Shown: positions 24,111 through 31,452, counted from the first letter of the stretch. The stretch is 36,328 bases of DNA from Methanosarcinales archaeon (GCA_030611045.1 JAUWQN010000009.1:1-36328), one strand, 5' to 3'. Translations and numbers: made by a program. The notes: generated from the letters alone by a model not told the origin.

Positions 24111-24400
24111 CCTCCTTGGTTATTATGCTCACAAAAATTGTGGAAACCGCCTGGTATGCTTACCGTTACTTACTGCCTTTTCCCCGCTCAACTGGACTGC
24201 TAATATAGGGTAAACTCACAGTATTTATATTTGTCTAAAAACTAACTTGTTGAGACACTAGACTACCTTTATCTTCGCACCTCAAAAAACTTTTCTTCGC
24301 TCTTTTTCACGTCACGTTCAAACCTCAAAAGTTATGTTCTCAGTATCTGCTCAAACTTCTGTGCGATCATGACCTGAGTTCTGCCCGGTGTAAGGTTCCG

Positions 24401-24499
24401 CCCCACGACCCCGAAAACCCTGCTCAACTTTTCTTTTTTCCGCGAAGCCGCGAAGCATTTTTGGTCCAACTTTCCTAAAGTTTGAAAAAGAAAAAGTGT
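24401..24499. repeat. Composite repeat inside the gene-free stretch 24111-24539
   Basis: Three modules stand in order: 24401-24422 (19/22 identical to 3134-3155); 24464-24486, an inverted repeat TCCAACTTT-CCT-AAAGTTTGA with one mismatch; and AAAGAAAAAGTGT at 24487-24499. A double CGCGAAGC lies at about 24441-24456. The downstream flank of argD (minus strand) therefore begins with the T-rich side of the module. The rest of 24111-24400 has no gene, tRNA or clear hairpin that I can see. Confidence 0.65.
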
Positions 24500-24539
24500 A
24501 AAGCAAGCGCCAAGAATAGTTTTTTCGTTCCAAATCTAT

Positions 24540-25721
24540 TTATCGGATAACCTCACTCAAGACTGAGATCACTCTATCTACTTGCTCTTTACTTATAACC
24601 AGCGGCGGCACTAACCTTATCACGTTACCCGCAGTGCAATTTATCAAACATCCTCTTTCAAGCGTCTTCTCCACTATTTCACCACAGGGCTTCGTTAATT
24701 CTATTCCTATCATCAGCCCTATTCCCCTTATCTCTTTCACTATTGGCTTTGAATTGATCCCGGTATCGTGAGCACTTTTCATGAAATATTCACCAAGCTC
24801 TCGGGACCGTTCCACCAACTTTTCGTCCTCTATCACAGTTATAGACGCTAATGCAGCAGCACACGCCAGTGGATTACCGCCAAAAGTTGATGCATGTTCA
24901 CTGGCTTCAAATTCTATTCCCTCTTTTGCAAGCATTGCACCAATAGGGAAACCAGCACCAAGTGCCTTTGCCACGGTCATTATATCCGGCTCTACGCCTT
25001 CATGCTCCTTACCAAACCATCTCCCGGTACGACCAAACCCCGTCTGGATCTCATCCAAAATCAGCAGAACATTTTTTTCAGTGCATATCTCCCGTACCTC
25101 TTTCAAGTAGCCTGCTGATGGGACTATTACACCAGTTTCTCCCTGAACAGGCTCTAAGATAACTGCCGCAGTGTCATCATCTATCGCCTTTCTAATTGCT
25201 TCTGCATCGTTGTATCGCACGAATTTCACGCTCTTCAACAGTAAAGATTCAAATGCGCTCCGGAATTTCGGTTCAAACGTTACACTCAATGAGCCAAGTG
25301 TTCTGCCGTGAAAACTGCCTTCCGCAGCTATAAAATTATGCTTACCGGTCATTTTACATGCCAATTTCAATGCTGCTTCTATGCTTTCCGCGCCCGAATT
25401 ACAGAAAAACGTCTTAGCCATGCCAGTTATCTCAGAGAGCTTCTCCGCGAGTTTTACCTGCGGCTCGGTATAATACAAATTCGAGACGTGCATGAGCTTC
25501 TCAGCTTGCTTCTTTAGCGCAGCCACTACCACCGGATGGCAGTACCCAAGCACATTCACTGCAATGCCACCAACGCAATCAATATACTCGTTCCCAAAAA
25601 AGTCCGTTACTATCGCGCCTTTGCCCTCTTTTATTACTATTCGCTGTCGCTTGTACGTTTGCATTATGTACCGCTTCTCTTTCTCTATAACCGCTTCCTG
25701 AGACGAAAACATATTAATCAC
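24540..25721 (-). CDS. argD: Acetylornithine aminotransferase
   Basis: This class III PLP aminotransferase (393 residues) makes N-acetylornithine in arginine synthesis. Key segments are FFCNSGAESIEAALKLA, FHGRTLGSLSVT, VILEPVQGETGV, LILDEIQTGFGRTG with the cofactor Asp/Gln, the PLP lysine in VAKALGAGFPIG and the ArgD-like end INCTAGNVIRLVPPLVI. An N-terminal extension of about 15 residues precedes YIMQTYKRQ, so an internal start (MFSSQEAV or MQTYKRQ) is possible. The listed start overlaps the upstream PHP gene by four bases. A lysine-pathway LysJ role cannot be excluded. Confidence 0.92.
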   Translation of the reverse strand: MINMFSSQEAVIEKEKRYIMQTYKRQRIVIKEGKGAIVTDFFGNEYIDCVGGIAVNVLGYCHPVVVAALKKQAEKLMHVSNLYYTEPQVKLAEKLSEITGMAKTFFCNSGAESIEAALKLACKMTGKHNFIAAEGSFHGRTLGSLSVTFEPKFRSAFESLLLKSVKFVRYNDAEAIRKAIDDDTAAVILEPVQGETGVIVPSAGYLKEVREICTEKNVLLILDEIQTGFGRTGRWFGKEHEGVEPDIMTVAKALGAGFPIGAMLAKEGIEFEASEHASTFGGNPLACAAALASITVIEDEKLVERSRELGEYFMKSAHDTGINSKPIVKEIRGIGLMIGIELTKPCGEIVEKTLERGCLINCTAGNVIRLVPPLVISKEQVDRVISVLSEVIR

Positions 25722-26374
25722 CGCACTACCTTCTTCAACAATTCCCTTGGATTCTCTTCCATCACATTTGTCACTTCGTCGTGATCTAATCCTGCACCGG
25801 CAAGGATTTTTGCACCGAGTTCTTTCGTTAGAAAATCATCCGGTGAATGCAAATCAGAATTGAGCAATAATTTCGCTCCTACTTTTCGCGCAACTCTCGA
25901 TACATGCCCGTTTGTCAGGCAATGCCCCTTCCTTGACGTAATCTCAAGATAAACGCCATTTTCCTTCGCCAGTTCAGCGTCCTCTTCACTGATAAGTCCT
26001 GGATGTGCGAGCAGGTCCACCGAGGGATTGCTCACGGCTGCTCTGTTTGTGCCGCTCTCAACAGGCTCCACTATCGTCTCGCCATGCACCACCACCAGTT
26101 CCGCACCCAGATCCTCTGCCTTTAATACCAGTTTCCCTATCTTCTCCGGTGGAACATGCGATATTTCAACGCCTATTATCACAGTTATATCGCTGTTTGG
26201 TTTGCCCCGAAGCTCCAGGTTCTTTAAACTACCCAGCACGTGCTCCACGTTCGTGAAGTCCACATGATCGGTTATTGCAATCGCTCTGTAACCATTAAAT
26301 ACCGCTCTCCTTACCAATTCGCTTGGGATGAGCTCGCCATCACTAAAAAGTGAATGTGTGTGAAAATCAAACAT
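25718..26374 (-). CDS. PHP-domain phosphoesterase (histidinol-phosphatase-like)
   Basis: The 218-residue metal-dependent hydrolase has the full PHP ligand set: DFHTHSLFSDGE at residues 3-14, ITDHVDF (about 36-42), GVEISH (about 69-74), VVVHGE (about 95-100), DLLAHPG (about 123-129) and LNSDLHSPDD (about 171-180). Similar archaeal proteins are annotated as histidinol phosphatase-like, but the substrate is not established. It overlaps argD by four bases (ATGA), so the two are co-expressed. SRP19 lies nine bases upstream on the same strand. Confidence 0.85.
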   Translation of the reverse strand: MFDFHTHSLFSDGELIPSELVRRAVFNGYRAIAITDHVDFTNVEHVLGSLKNLELRGKPNSDITVIIGVEISHVPPEKIGKLVLKAEDLGAELVVVHGETIVEPVESGTNRAAVSNPSVDLLAHPGLISEEDAELAKENGVYLEITSRKGHCLTNGHVSRVARKVGAKLLLNSDLHSPDDFLTKELGAKILAGAGLDHDEVTNVMEENPRELLKKVVR

Positions 26375-26382
26375 TGTTACTT

Positions 26383-26721
26383 TCAGCGCCCTCCGCTCTT
26401 AGTCTTAGATTTCTCGCGCAGCTCTTTTATCCCATTCGCAATCTCACGTACCATCTCCGCTTTTCGCCCTCGTTTCGTCACTAACACCCTCCCACTTTTC
26501 TCCCAGTGCGTCTTCGGATATGCTTTTTCTTTCTCCACCTCGGGCTCCAGATTGAGCGTCCGCGCAACCCTTTCTATCTCCTCGGCCTTTGGCGATTTTA
26601 CCGCATACTTTCTCGCAACGATTCTTCCTTCACTCTTCGTCTTCCCCGCTGTTAAATACGCAGGCCAGATGACCATCTTCTTTGCCATTTCATCAAAATG
26701 TCTTCTAATCTCGTTTTCCAT
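26383..26721 (-). CDS. srp19: Signal recognition particle protein SRP19
   Basis: SRP19 binds the tips of helices 6 and 8 of 7S RNA and primes SRP54 binding. The core MVIWPAYLTAGKTKSEGRIV, TLNLEPEVEKEKAYP and a basic C-terminal helix are present. The listed start at 26721 adds about 12 residues before MAKKMVIWP; family members usually begin close to that Met, so ATG 26685 is an alternative. It heads a run of minus-strand genes with PHP and argD nine bases downstream. Confidence 0.9.
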   Translation of the reverse strand: MENEIRRHFDEMAKKMVIWPAYLTAGKTKSEGRIVARKYAVKSPKAEEIERVARTLNLEPEVEKEKAYPKTHWEKSGRVLVTKRGRKAEMVREIANGIKELREKSKTKSGGR

Positions 26722-26841
26722 TCTGCCAGTTCCTTCTCCAAGCCCTCATAGTTCCCTCACACGTAAGATTTATGTATAGTGGTACATTTAACACTTCCGA
26801 TTTCACAGGGTTTTCAAAACGGTTCGCTGTTAATCAAAGTT

Positions 26842-28230
26842 TTAAAGAAAAAGTGTCTTCAACCCGAGCCATATATCCTGTATATTTATACCGATTACCT
26901 GCCCCACAACATAAAGCCCGATGAACGTGCCTGCAATGCTCCCTATATTTGCCAGTGCCGCGACAAGAATGACTTTAAATAGTCTGTTGCTCATCAACTC
27001 TCGTACCGAGTCCACATTCAGCATATTCTTTGCATCTTCCATTGACGGCTTTCGGAAATGAGCCTCTGCCAGGCCTGCAAACCAGCCCGCCGCTAAAAAT
27101 GGGTTCAAAGACGTAAGCCATGCCACGCAAAAAGCGGTAACTGCAGAAAGCGGATGCCCACGTGCGATCACCACACCAGCCGCAGACAAAACGCCGTTTA
27201 TTATGAACCACCACAAAAACGCTCGAAGAAGAACATGAAAAGATATGTCCGTGAAGATGAACGCTAAAAGGACGATCAGGAAAGCCGCACCGATCCCAAT
27301 CCCCAGCAATTTCCTTATTGATATATTAACCCGTTTTTTAGGAAGCGTGCATAACTCCTCCTTCGTGGGTAGCAGCTCTGGCTGACTGAGAAATTTCTTT
27401 ATCCCCGTCACATGTCCCGCACCAACTACCGCAACTATTTTTCCTTTTTCGCGGGGAGCCGTTTGATCCCAGGTCTCTAAAGTATGTTGCGTAGCATTTT
27501 GATCAAACTTTTCTAAAGTTTGATAGGCGGAAGCTTGCGTAACGCTTTTGAACGTTTGAGTTTGGATTTCGAGCAAACTTCTTGCAATATACGCATCTCG
27601 TTCATCTAACAGTGCTGTTGCTGCACCCGGTGAAAACTCCCTTAGTTCTTTCATCAACTGCGTAACTACATCGTCATCCGTCAGTCTATCAAGCTCTATC
27701 TCATTATTCATGCCCATAATGCCAGTCATGATCTTCTTATTCCCTTTCTCGTTTTCTCCCTCGCCACCCGCTTTAAACGTTCCACCGCGTCCTATAGTGA
27801 CAATCGAGAAGATGATAGAAAAAAGCATCTTGAGCTTCTCCCAAAACCGCATCTTCTTCCAGAATCGCTGCATCGTTATTTCTATAGGGCGGTCAATCAA
27901 CGCAATCTTACAACCCTGCTCCTCTGCCTTATTTATCGCCGCCAGCATATCTGCTCCGGGTTCAATACCCAACTCTGCGCCCAGTTTACGCTGCACGTAT
28001 GCAAGCAGCCAGTGAGTGAGTATCATAAAAGGATTGCCAGAGCTGAGCATTTCTTTGGGAGAAACTTCTCTCATTTCACCTTTCAATGCATTGTATCTCG
28101 CTTCACACAATTCAACAGCGACGACATCAGGCTTTTCTCGCTCTATTACCGCTTCTACTTCCTTCACGCTCTTCTCTAAAACGTGCCCGGTTCCTATCAA
28201 TAGTATATTACCCGCATCATGCTCGCTCAT
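26842..28230 (-). CDS. traB: TraB family membrane protein with in-frame repeat insert
   Basis: The TraB domain begins NILLIGTGHVLEKSVKEVE and has PDVVAVELCEARY, FMILTHWLLAYVQRKLG, ALIDRPIEIT and VVAVVGAGHVTGIKKFL. About four to five membrane segments follow (from about 300 on), including GHPLSAVTAFCVAWLTSLNP. Family function is unsettled. Between LLEIQT and KGKIVAVVG an unusual insert of three 12-residue repeats occurs (QTFKSVTQASAY, QTLEKFDQNATQ, HTLETWDQTAPR). The last codons (KTLFL) are encoded by the AAAGAAAAAGTGT repeat. I choose ATG 28230 because a TATA box (28284-28293) and GAGAGG fit it; the open frame extends 30 codons upstream to 28320. Confidence 0.85.
   Translation of the reverse strand: MSEHDAGNILLIGTGHVLEKSVKEVEAVIEREKPDVVAVELCEARYNALKGEMREVSPKEMLSSGNPFMILTHWLLAYVQRKLGAELGIEPGADMLAAINKAEEQGCKIALIDRPIEITMQRFWKKMRFWEKLKMLFSIIFSIVTIGRGGTFKAGGEGENEKGNKKIMTGIMGMNNEIELDRLTDDDVVTQLMKELREFSPGAATALLDERDAYIARSLLEIQTQTFKSVTQASAYQTLEKFDQNATQHTLETWDQTAPREKGKIVAVVGAGHVTGIKKFLSQPELLPTKEELCTLPKKRVNISIRKLLGIGIGAAFLIVLLAFIFTDISFHVLLRAFLWWFIINGVLSAAGVVIARGHPLSAVTAFCVAWLTSLNPFLAAGWFAGLAEAHFRKPSMEDAKNMLNVDSVRELMSNRLFKVILVAALANIGSIAGTFIGLYVVGQVIGINIQDIWLGLKTLFL
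26844..26856. repeat. AAAGAAAAAGTGT module overlapping the traB 3' end
   Basis: This is an exact copy of the 13-base module at 6028, 23188 and 24487. Here it is read through by traB: on the minus strand it supplies the codons for the last residues and adjoins the stop codon. The flank 26805-26843 has GGGTTTTCAAAACGG and ATCAAAG, further family-like pieces. 26722-26841 holds no gene. Confidence 0.6.
27451..27558 (-). repeat. Three tandem 36-bp repeats inside traB, with palindrome
   Basis: The units are 27523-27558, 27487-27522 and 27451-27486, each exactly 36 bases and in frame, encoding 12 residues each with shared pattern (Q/H)T(L/F)(E/K)xxxQxx. The middle unit holds a perfect inverted repeat, ATCAAACTTT-TCT-AAAGTTTGAT (27502-27524). 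The same palindrome stands at 29617-29639, and a one-mismatch version at 24464-24486, both followed or preceded by GNAGC(A/G)TTTT. So the coding insert derives from the dispersed intergenic family. Confidence 0.75.
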
Positions 28231-28283
28231 ATCTACTTTTATCCTCTCGTTGCCTGTCCTGCAATTACGTAATATTCCTGCAG

Positions 28284-28293
28284 ATTTATAAAT
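28284..28293 (-). promoter_or_regulatory. TATA box deciding the traB start
   Basis: ATTTATAAAT is centred about 59 bases before ATG 28230, predicting a start near 28263 and a leader of about 33 bases with GAGAGG before the ATG. The element lies inside the longer open frame, which argues against the start at 28320. Confidence 0.45.
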
Positions 28294-28372
28294 CCTAAAC
28301 CCTCTCTCCGTCTGAACCATATTCGATTTATTTATTGAGAACTGAGTGCCGGGAATTTAGACCTGCTTACCG

Positions 28373-29479
28373 CTATTGGGTATTATATCCCGTTGTTCTA
28401 TATCGCAATATCGCAGCAACACCGCCAAATGCACGCTTTAACTGTGCGCCTTCTTCAAATTCTGCTGAGATGAATTCCATGTTAGAGCCGGTCATCTCCG
28501 CCTTTTCTACTAATTCGTGCACGAACTCAGCGTCGAGTTCTTCCGAGACTAAAAGCGTGTCCACCGCACCTATTTCCAATTTCCCTTTCACTTCTTTCTC
28601 ACCGTACGCCACCATTGTCTCGTTACTTGCGATGAGTTCCATGAATCGTGCCATGAGCTTCTTCTCCCTCATCAAATCCAGTCCTTCTAAAGCATCCTCT
28701 GCGGCGTCAACGAGCTCATAAAGGCCTGATTCATCAGTATACGCGACATCAAACTCACCGAGCATCTTATTTTGCAGCTCATAATGCAAGTAAGACCCCT
28801 TCATAAAATCATCCTTCGTTGGACTTGGACCACCGATTATAATGCCCCTGAGGTCTTTGATTTGAAGGAAAATTTGTGATGCGTGTTTGCCTATCCGCTT
28901 ATAAAAATCATCGGTTGCGATCTCTCGCAGTCTTTGAAACCGCTGTGCGGACTGTCCTCCTTTTCTTATCTTGCCCGGAACTGAAGAGGTGAGGTGTTTC
29001 ACCGATTCCACAACCTTTCCGCTTAAGATACCAATCGTTGCTTCTCGTTTGTCAAGCACGAGCAAGCCATATTTATCCTTCTCCTCCACGAGTTCTTCCA
29101 GCGGCTCGAGGAAGAAGCTCGAATCACAGTGATAGATATAAGAATATATTTTTGCCGGTGGCTCCACAATGGAAGTTTCGATATCCGTCTTGTATCCACC
29201 CTTATCTACAGCACCACAGAATATCACCAGACCATTTTCTCCCACACTCACATACCTCAGCTTGGATAAAAGAGATTCCAGAGAGCTTTGAACGTTAGTA
29301 CGAGTAATTTTACTCTTTATGTTCATTGCTTGTCCGTGTTCATCACGGAGATGAGACGTAACATCTGATATTTGCTTATCAGGCGGAATATAAACTGACA
29401 CAAGTTCTGTGCCTCTTCCACTCTTTTTCCTCAGTTCTTCCAATACTTTCCTGAATTCATACTTCTTTATTTGATCCAT
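28373..29479 (-). CDS. prf1: Peptide chain release factor aRF1 (short form)
   Basis: aRF1 decodes all three stop codons and triggers peptide release. The 368-residue protein has NIKS at 53-56, the YxCxxxF element at Y116-C118-F122 and the catalytic GGQ at 174-176 (GKIRKGGQSAQR). The C domain runs to FGGVAAILRYRTTG. The zinc-ribbon-like minidomain found in longer archaeal and eukaryotic factors (about 40 residues between LVSEEL and the helix EFVHELVEKAE) is absent, which explains the short length. It lies between traB and tRNA-Gly, all on the minus strand, but spacing suggests separate transcripts. Confidence 0.93.
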   Translation of the reverse strand: MDQIKKYEFRKVLEELRKKSGRGTELVSVYIPPDKQISDVTSHLRDEHGQAMNIKSKITRTNVQSSLESLLSKLRYVSVGENGLVIFCGAVDKGGYKTDIETSIVEPPAKIYSYIYHCDSSFFLEPLEELVEEKDKYGLLVLDKREATIGILSGKVVESVKHLTSSVPGKIRKGGQSAQRFQRLREIATDDFYKRIGKHASQIFLQIKDLRGIIIGGPSPTKDDFMKGSYLHYELQNKMLGEFDVAYTDESGLYELVDAAEDALEGLDLMREKKLMARFMELIASNETMVAYGEKEVKGKLEIGAVDTLLVSEELDAEFVHELVEKAEMTGSNMEFISAEFEEGAQLKRAFGGVAAILRYRTTGYNTQ

Positions 29480-29574
29480 ATCTCATAGTCTCATTCCTAT
29501 CCCGTATTCAGTTTGATCATATAATTAAAATCTTGAAGGGTGTTTTTCTTTCTCCAAACCACTTTTTCTTCGTT

Positions 29575-29639
29575 AAAACTTTCTTTTAAAAGAAAGTTTT
29601 ATGTGGAGCGTTTTCGATCAAACTTTTGTAAAGTTTGAT
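29575..29639. repeat. Two palindromic modules abutting tRNA-Gly
   Basis: 29575-29600 is a perfect 26-base palindrome with half-site AAAACTTTCTTTT. 29617-29639 is ATCAAACTTT-TGT-AAAGTTTGAT with perfect 10-bp arms. The last base of the second palindrome is the tRNA discriminator base, so the element begins exactly where the mature tRNA ends. A CACTTTTTCTT variant of the tail module lies at about 29560-29570. Confidence 0.75.
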
Positions 29640-29709
29640 GCGGCAACCGGGGCTCGAACCCGGGTTATAGGCTTGGGAAGCCCAGGTCCTACCGCTAGAC
29701 TATTGCCGC
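29639..29709 (-). tRNA. tRNA-Gly (anticodon CCC)
   Basis: Minus-strand cloverleaf: acceptor GCGGCAA with TTGCCGC, D arm GTCTAGCGGTAGGAC, anticodon stem TGGGC/GCCTA (one G-U), loop TTCCCAA giving anticodon CCC, four-base variable loop TAAC, and T arm CCGGG-TTCGAGC-CCCGG. The discriminator is A at 29639 and CCA is not encoded. Its 5' end overlaps the last codons and stop of rpo11 by 15 bases. No intron. Confidence 0.96.
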
Positions 29710-30021
29710 TTTGTACTTCTTTCCAAACTCCTCAAATTCTGATGCAAGAGAAGCAACCGCGGACTTTATCGCCTCTAAGGGATCCCCCTCCTTCATCTTC
29801 ACATACAAAACGGGGTTGCTTCTCAATGTATGTTGAATGCTGTAGGTTGCGATATCCACCTGTTCATTCTCGAGTAGTTTGGAAGTTAGCGGCGCTAAAA
29901 GGGTATGATCCTCTCCTTCTATCTCTATTCTCACCACGTTTTCCTTTGCCTCTAATATTCTTACCTTCTTAGTTTCATCCCCATATTCTTCAGTTTCAGT
30001 CTCCATGCTTACATACATCAC
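29695..30021 (-). CDS. rpo11: RNA polymerase subunit Rpo11 (RpoL)
   Basis: Rpo11 pairs with Rpo3 to start assembly of archaeal RNA polymerase (the bacterial alpha equivalent). Conserved core: IEIEGEDHTLLAPLTSKLL, then VDIATYSIQHTLRSNPVLYVK and a long C-terminal helix with LASEFEEFGKKYKAAIV. The last five codons and the TAG lie inside the tRNA-Gly gene on the same strand. The start may be ATG 30021 or the in-frame ATG at 30006 (METETEEYG). It follows csl4 by 30 bases, a frequent archaeal neighbour. Confidence 0.93.
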   Translation of the reverse strand: MMYVSMETETEEYGDETKKVRILEAKENVVRIEIEGEDHTLLAPLTSKLLENEQVDIATYSIQHTLRSNPVLYVKMKEGDPLEAIKSAVASLASEFEEFGKKYKAAIV

Positions 30022-30051
30022 CGCCCTTTTCTCGGTATAAAGTATAAAAGG

Positions 30052-30615
30052 TTACAATAATCCCTTACCATAATCTTCAGATATATTCCTTACTTCTACC
30101 CGCTTGCAGCTCTCACACGCCAGCGTATTCCCTTTTCTCTTCAGATTACTTTTGCACTTCGCACATATCGCTTTTATCACGCCTAAATCTTTCCCTTCCG
30201 TGCTGAGTCTTAAAGCCGCCACGTCTATCACTTTCGCCTTTACCAAATCAAGATAGCCAAACTCGCGCTGCAAATCATTCACATACCCGTTCCTCACGTT
30301 AGATATATGAATAACCCCCTGCGTGGATGCCGCAATCTCTCGCTCTTCATGCCCTTTCAGGCATGCTATACTCACGATGGCAACAGTATCCCGTAAGTCC
30401 TCTATTCTGCATACAACCACATCTCCCTCTTTAAGCGTTGGCGGGGTCTCCACCTTTGGCTGGACTTCTATAACCCTCTTATCACTTATGCTAACTCCCC
30501 CAATAAGCGAAGCACATATATTCCCTTTTTCATCATACACACCCTCTCCCGGCGTGAATTCCTCTGAAGTACCTAAGAAATCTCCTGGCACTACGATTCC
30601 TTTTTCTTTTTCCAT
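30052..30615 (-). CDS. csl4: Exosome RNA-binding subunit Csl4
   Basis: Csl4 is a cap protein of the archaeal exosome that recruits substrates and DnaG. The N-terminal domain (about 1-60, VVPGDFLGTSEEFTPGEGVY) precedes an S1 domain (about 65-140, EGDVVVCRIEDLRDTVAIVSI and GVIHISNVRNGYV). A C-terminal zinc ribbon with CAKC and CESC follows. The 187-residue length is typical. GGAGAG lies just before the ATG. It is the first gene of a csl4-rpo11-tRNA-Gly unit. Confidence 0.94.
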   Translation of the reverse strand: MEKEKGIVVPGDFLGTSEEFTPGEGVYDEKGNICASLIGGVSISDKRVIEVQPKVETPPTLKEGDVVVCRIEDLRDTVAIVSIACLKGHEEREIAASTQGVIHISNVRNGYVNDLQREFGYLDLVKAKVIDVAALRLSTEGKDLGVIKAICAKCKSNLKRKGNTLACESCKRVEVRNISEDYGKGLL

Positions 30616-30682
30616 TCACTTCTCTCCTTTTCTCTTTCTTCTCTGCTCCATTAATATGTTACTTCTTCTCTATTTATTAGTT

Positions 30683-31165
30683 ATGCGTGTAATTGGAATA
30701 GACCCGGGAACTGCAAGAACTGGATGGGGCGTTGTTGAGTTCAATAACGGCAGATTAAAATCCGTTGATTGTGGGTACATAAAAACAACCACGGAGCAAT
30801 CAACCGGCGATAGATTGAAGAAGATATATAACGATTTGCTTGAGCTGATAGCAGATACTACGCCGGATGATATGGCAATCGAGAAAATTTTCTTCAACAC
30901 CAATGTGAAAACCGCATTAAGCGTTGGGCAGGCACGTGGCGTTTGTCTCTTAGCGGCTGCTATCGCTGGAGTTACCATATACGAATATAACACCTCAGAG
31001 GTGAAAAGTTTTATGACCGGATATGGACGGGCAACGAAGAGTGAAGTGGCGAGCAAGGTAACGGAATTGCTTCAGTTAGAGGAAGTACCAAAGCCTGACG
31101 ATGTCACCGATGCCCTCGCTATTGCAGTCACGCATATCGCGCTGGAGTCACATGTAGATTTTTAA
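30683..31165 (+). CDS. ruvC: RuvC Holliday junction resolvase, bacterial type
   Basis: The 160-residue protein has all four acidic residues of the RuvC active site in E. coli spacing: D7 (GIDPGTARTGWG), E67 (AIEKIFF), D140 and D143 (DDVTDALAIA), with the aromatic pair F70-F71 at the position of E. coli F69. RuvC cuts Holliday junctions symmetrically. Archaea normally use Hjc, so this is unexpected. ruvA and ruvB are not adjacent. An open frame extends far upstream (to 30323), but the conserved N-terminus starts at ATG 30683. It overlaps the convergent EMC6-like gene by four bases. Confidence 0.93.
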   Translation: MRVIGIDPGTARTGWGVVEFNNGRLKSVDCGYIKTTTEQSTGDRLKKIYNDLLELIADTTPDDMAIEKIFFNTNVKTALSVGQARGVCLLAAAIAGVTIYEYNTSEVKSFMTGYGRATKSEVASKVTELLQLEEVPKPDDVTDALAIAVTHIALESHVDF

Positions 31166-31452
31166 TTTAACAATAACGTGAATGTGACAAACCAGCAGAA
31201 AACGGTCATGAAAGAGATGTAAATCCAATCCTTTGCCCCCTCCATGTTTATATGTAAGAACGGATAGACGAATTTCTGCACTAAGACTAAGAGAATCGCA
31301 ATGATCAAGCCATCTTCTGAACTGGGGTTATTTAGCACGAAGAATGATATGACACCTGCGAGAACACCAAATAGAGATGGTACCGCGGTCTTTATTATGC
31401 CTTCCGCGTATTCTTCCTTTTTTTTAGCCTCCCTGCTCTTCTCGTTCTCCAT
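31162..31452 (-). CDS. EMC6-like small membrane protein, 96 aa
   Basis: A charged N-terminus (MENEKSREAKKKEEYAE) precedes three hydrophobic segments: SLFGVLAGVISFFVL, GLIIAILLVLVQKFVYPFL and WIYISFMTVFCWFVTFTLLL. The pattern VQKxxYPxL...KDWxYISFMT...WF...LLN matches archaeal proteins annotated as EMC6-like; eukaryotic EMC6 is a subunit of the ER membrane insertase. Its role in archaea is not established. The signal peptide peptidase gene lies about 90 bases upstream on the same strand. Confidence 0.72.
   Translation of the reverse strand: MENEKSREAKKKEEYAEGIIKTAVPSLFGVLAGVISFFVLNNPSSEDGLIIAILLVLVQKFVYPFLHINMEGAKDWIYISFMTVFCWFVTFTLLLN

Noticed and set aside
24281-24340. Possible small RNA in the T- and C-rich stretch before the argD repeat
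   Set aside because: I found no stable stem, promoter or conserved RNA pattern; it is listed only as gene-free sequence.
26975-27214. Minus-strand 79-codon frame inside traB
   Set aside because: Out-of-frame shadow of the TraB membrane domain.
29575-29709. Integration (att) site of a mobile element at tRNA-Gly
   Set aside because: No duplicate of the tRNA 3' end was found elsewhere in the window and no recombinase is adjacent; the flanking palindrome belongs to the dispersed family.
30323-30682. Upstream extension of the ruvC frame by 120 codons
   Set aside because: It is antisense to csl4, and RuvC proteins start at the MRVIGIDPG equivalent, which has its own ATG at 30683.
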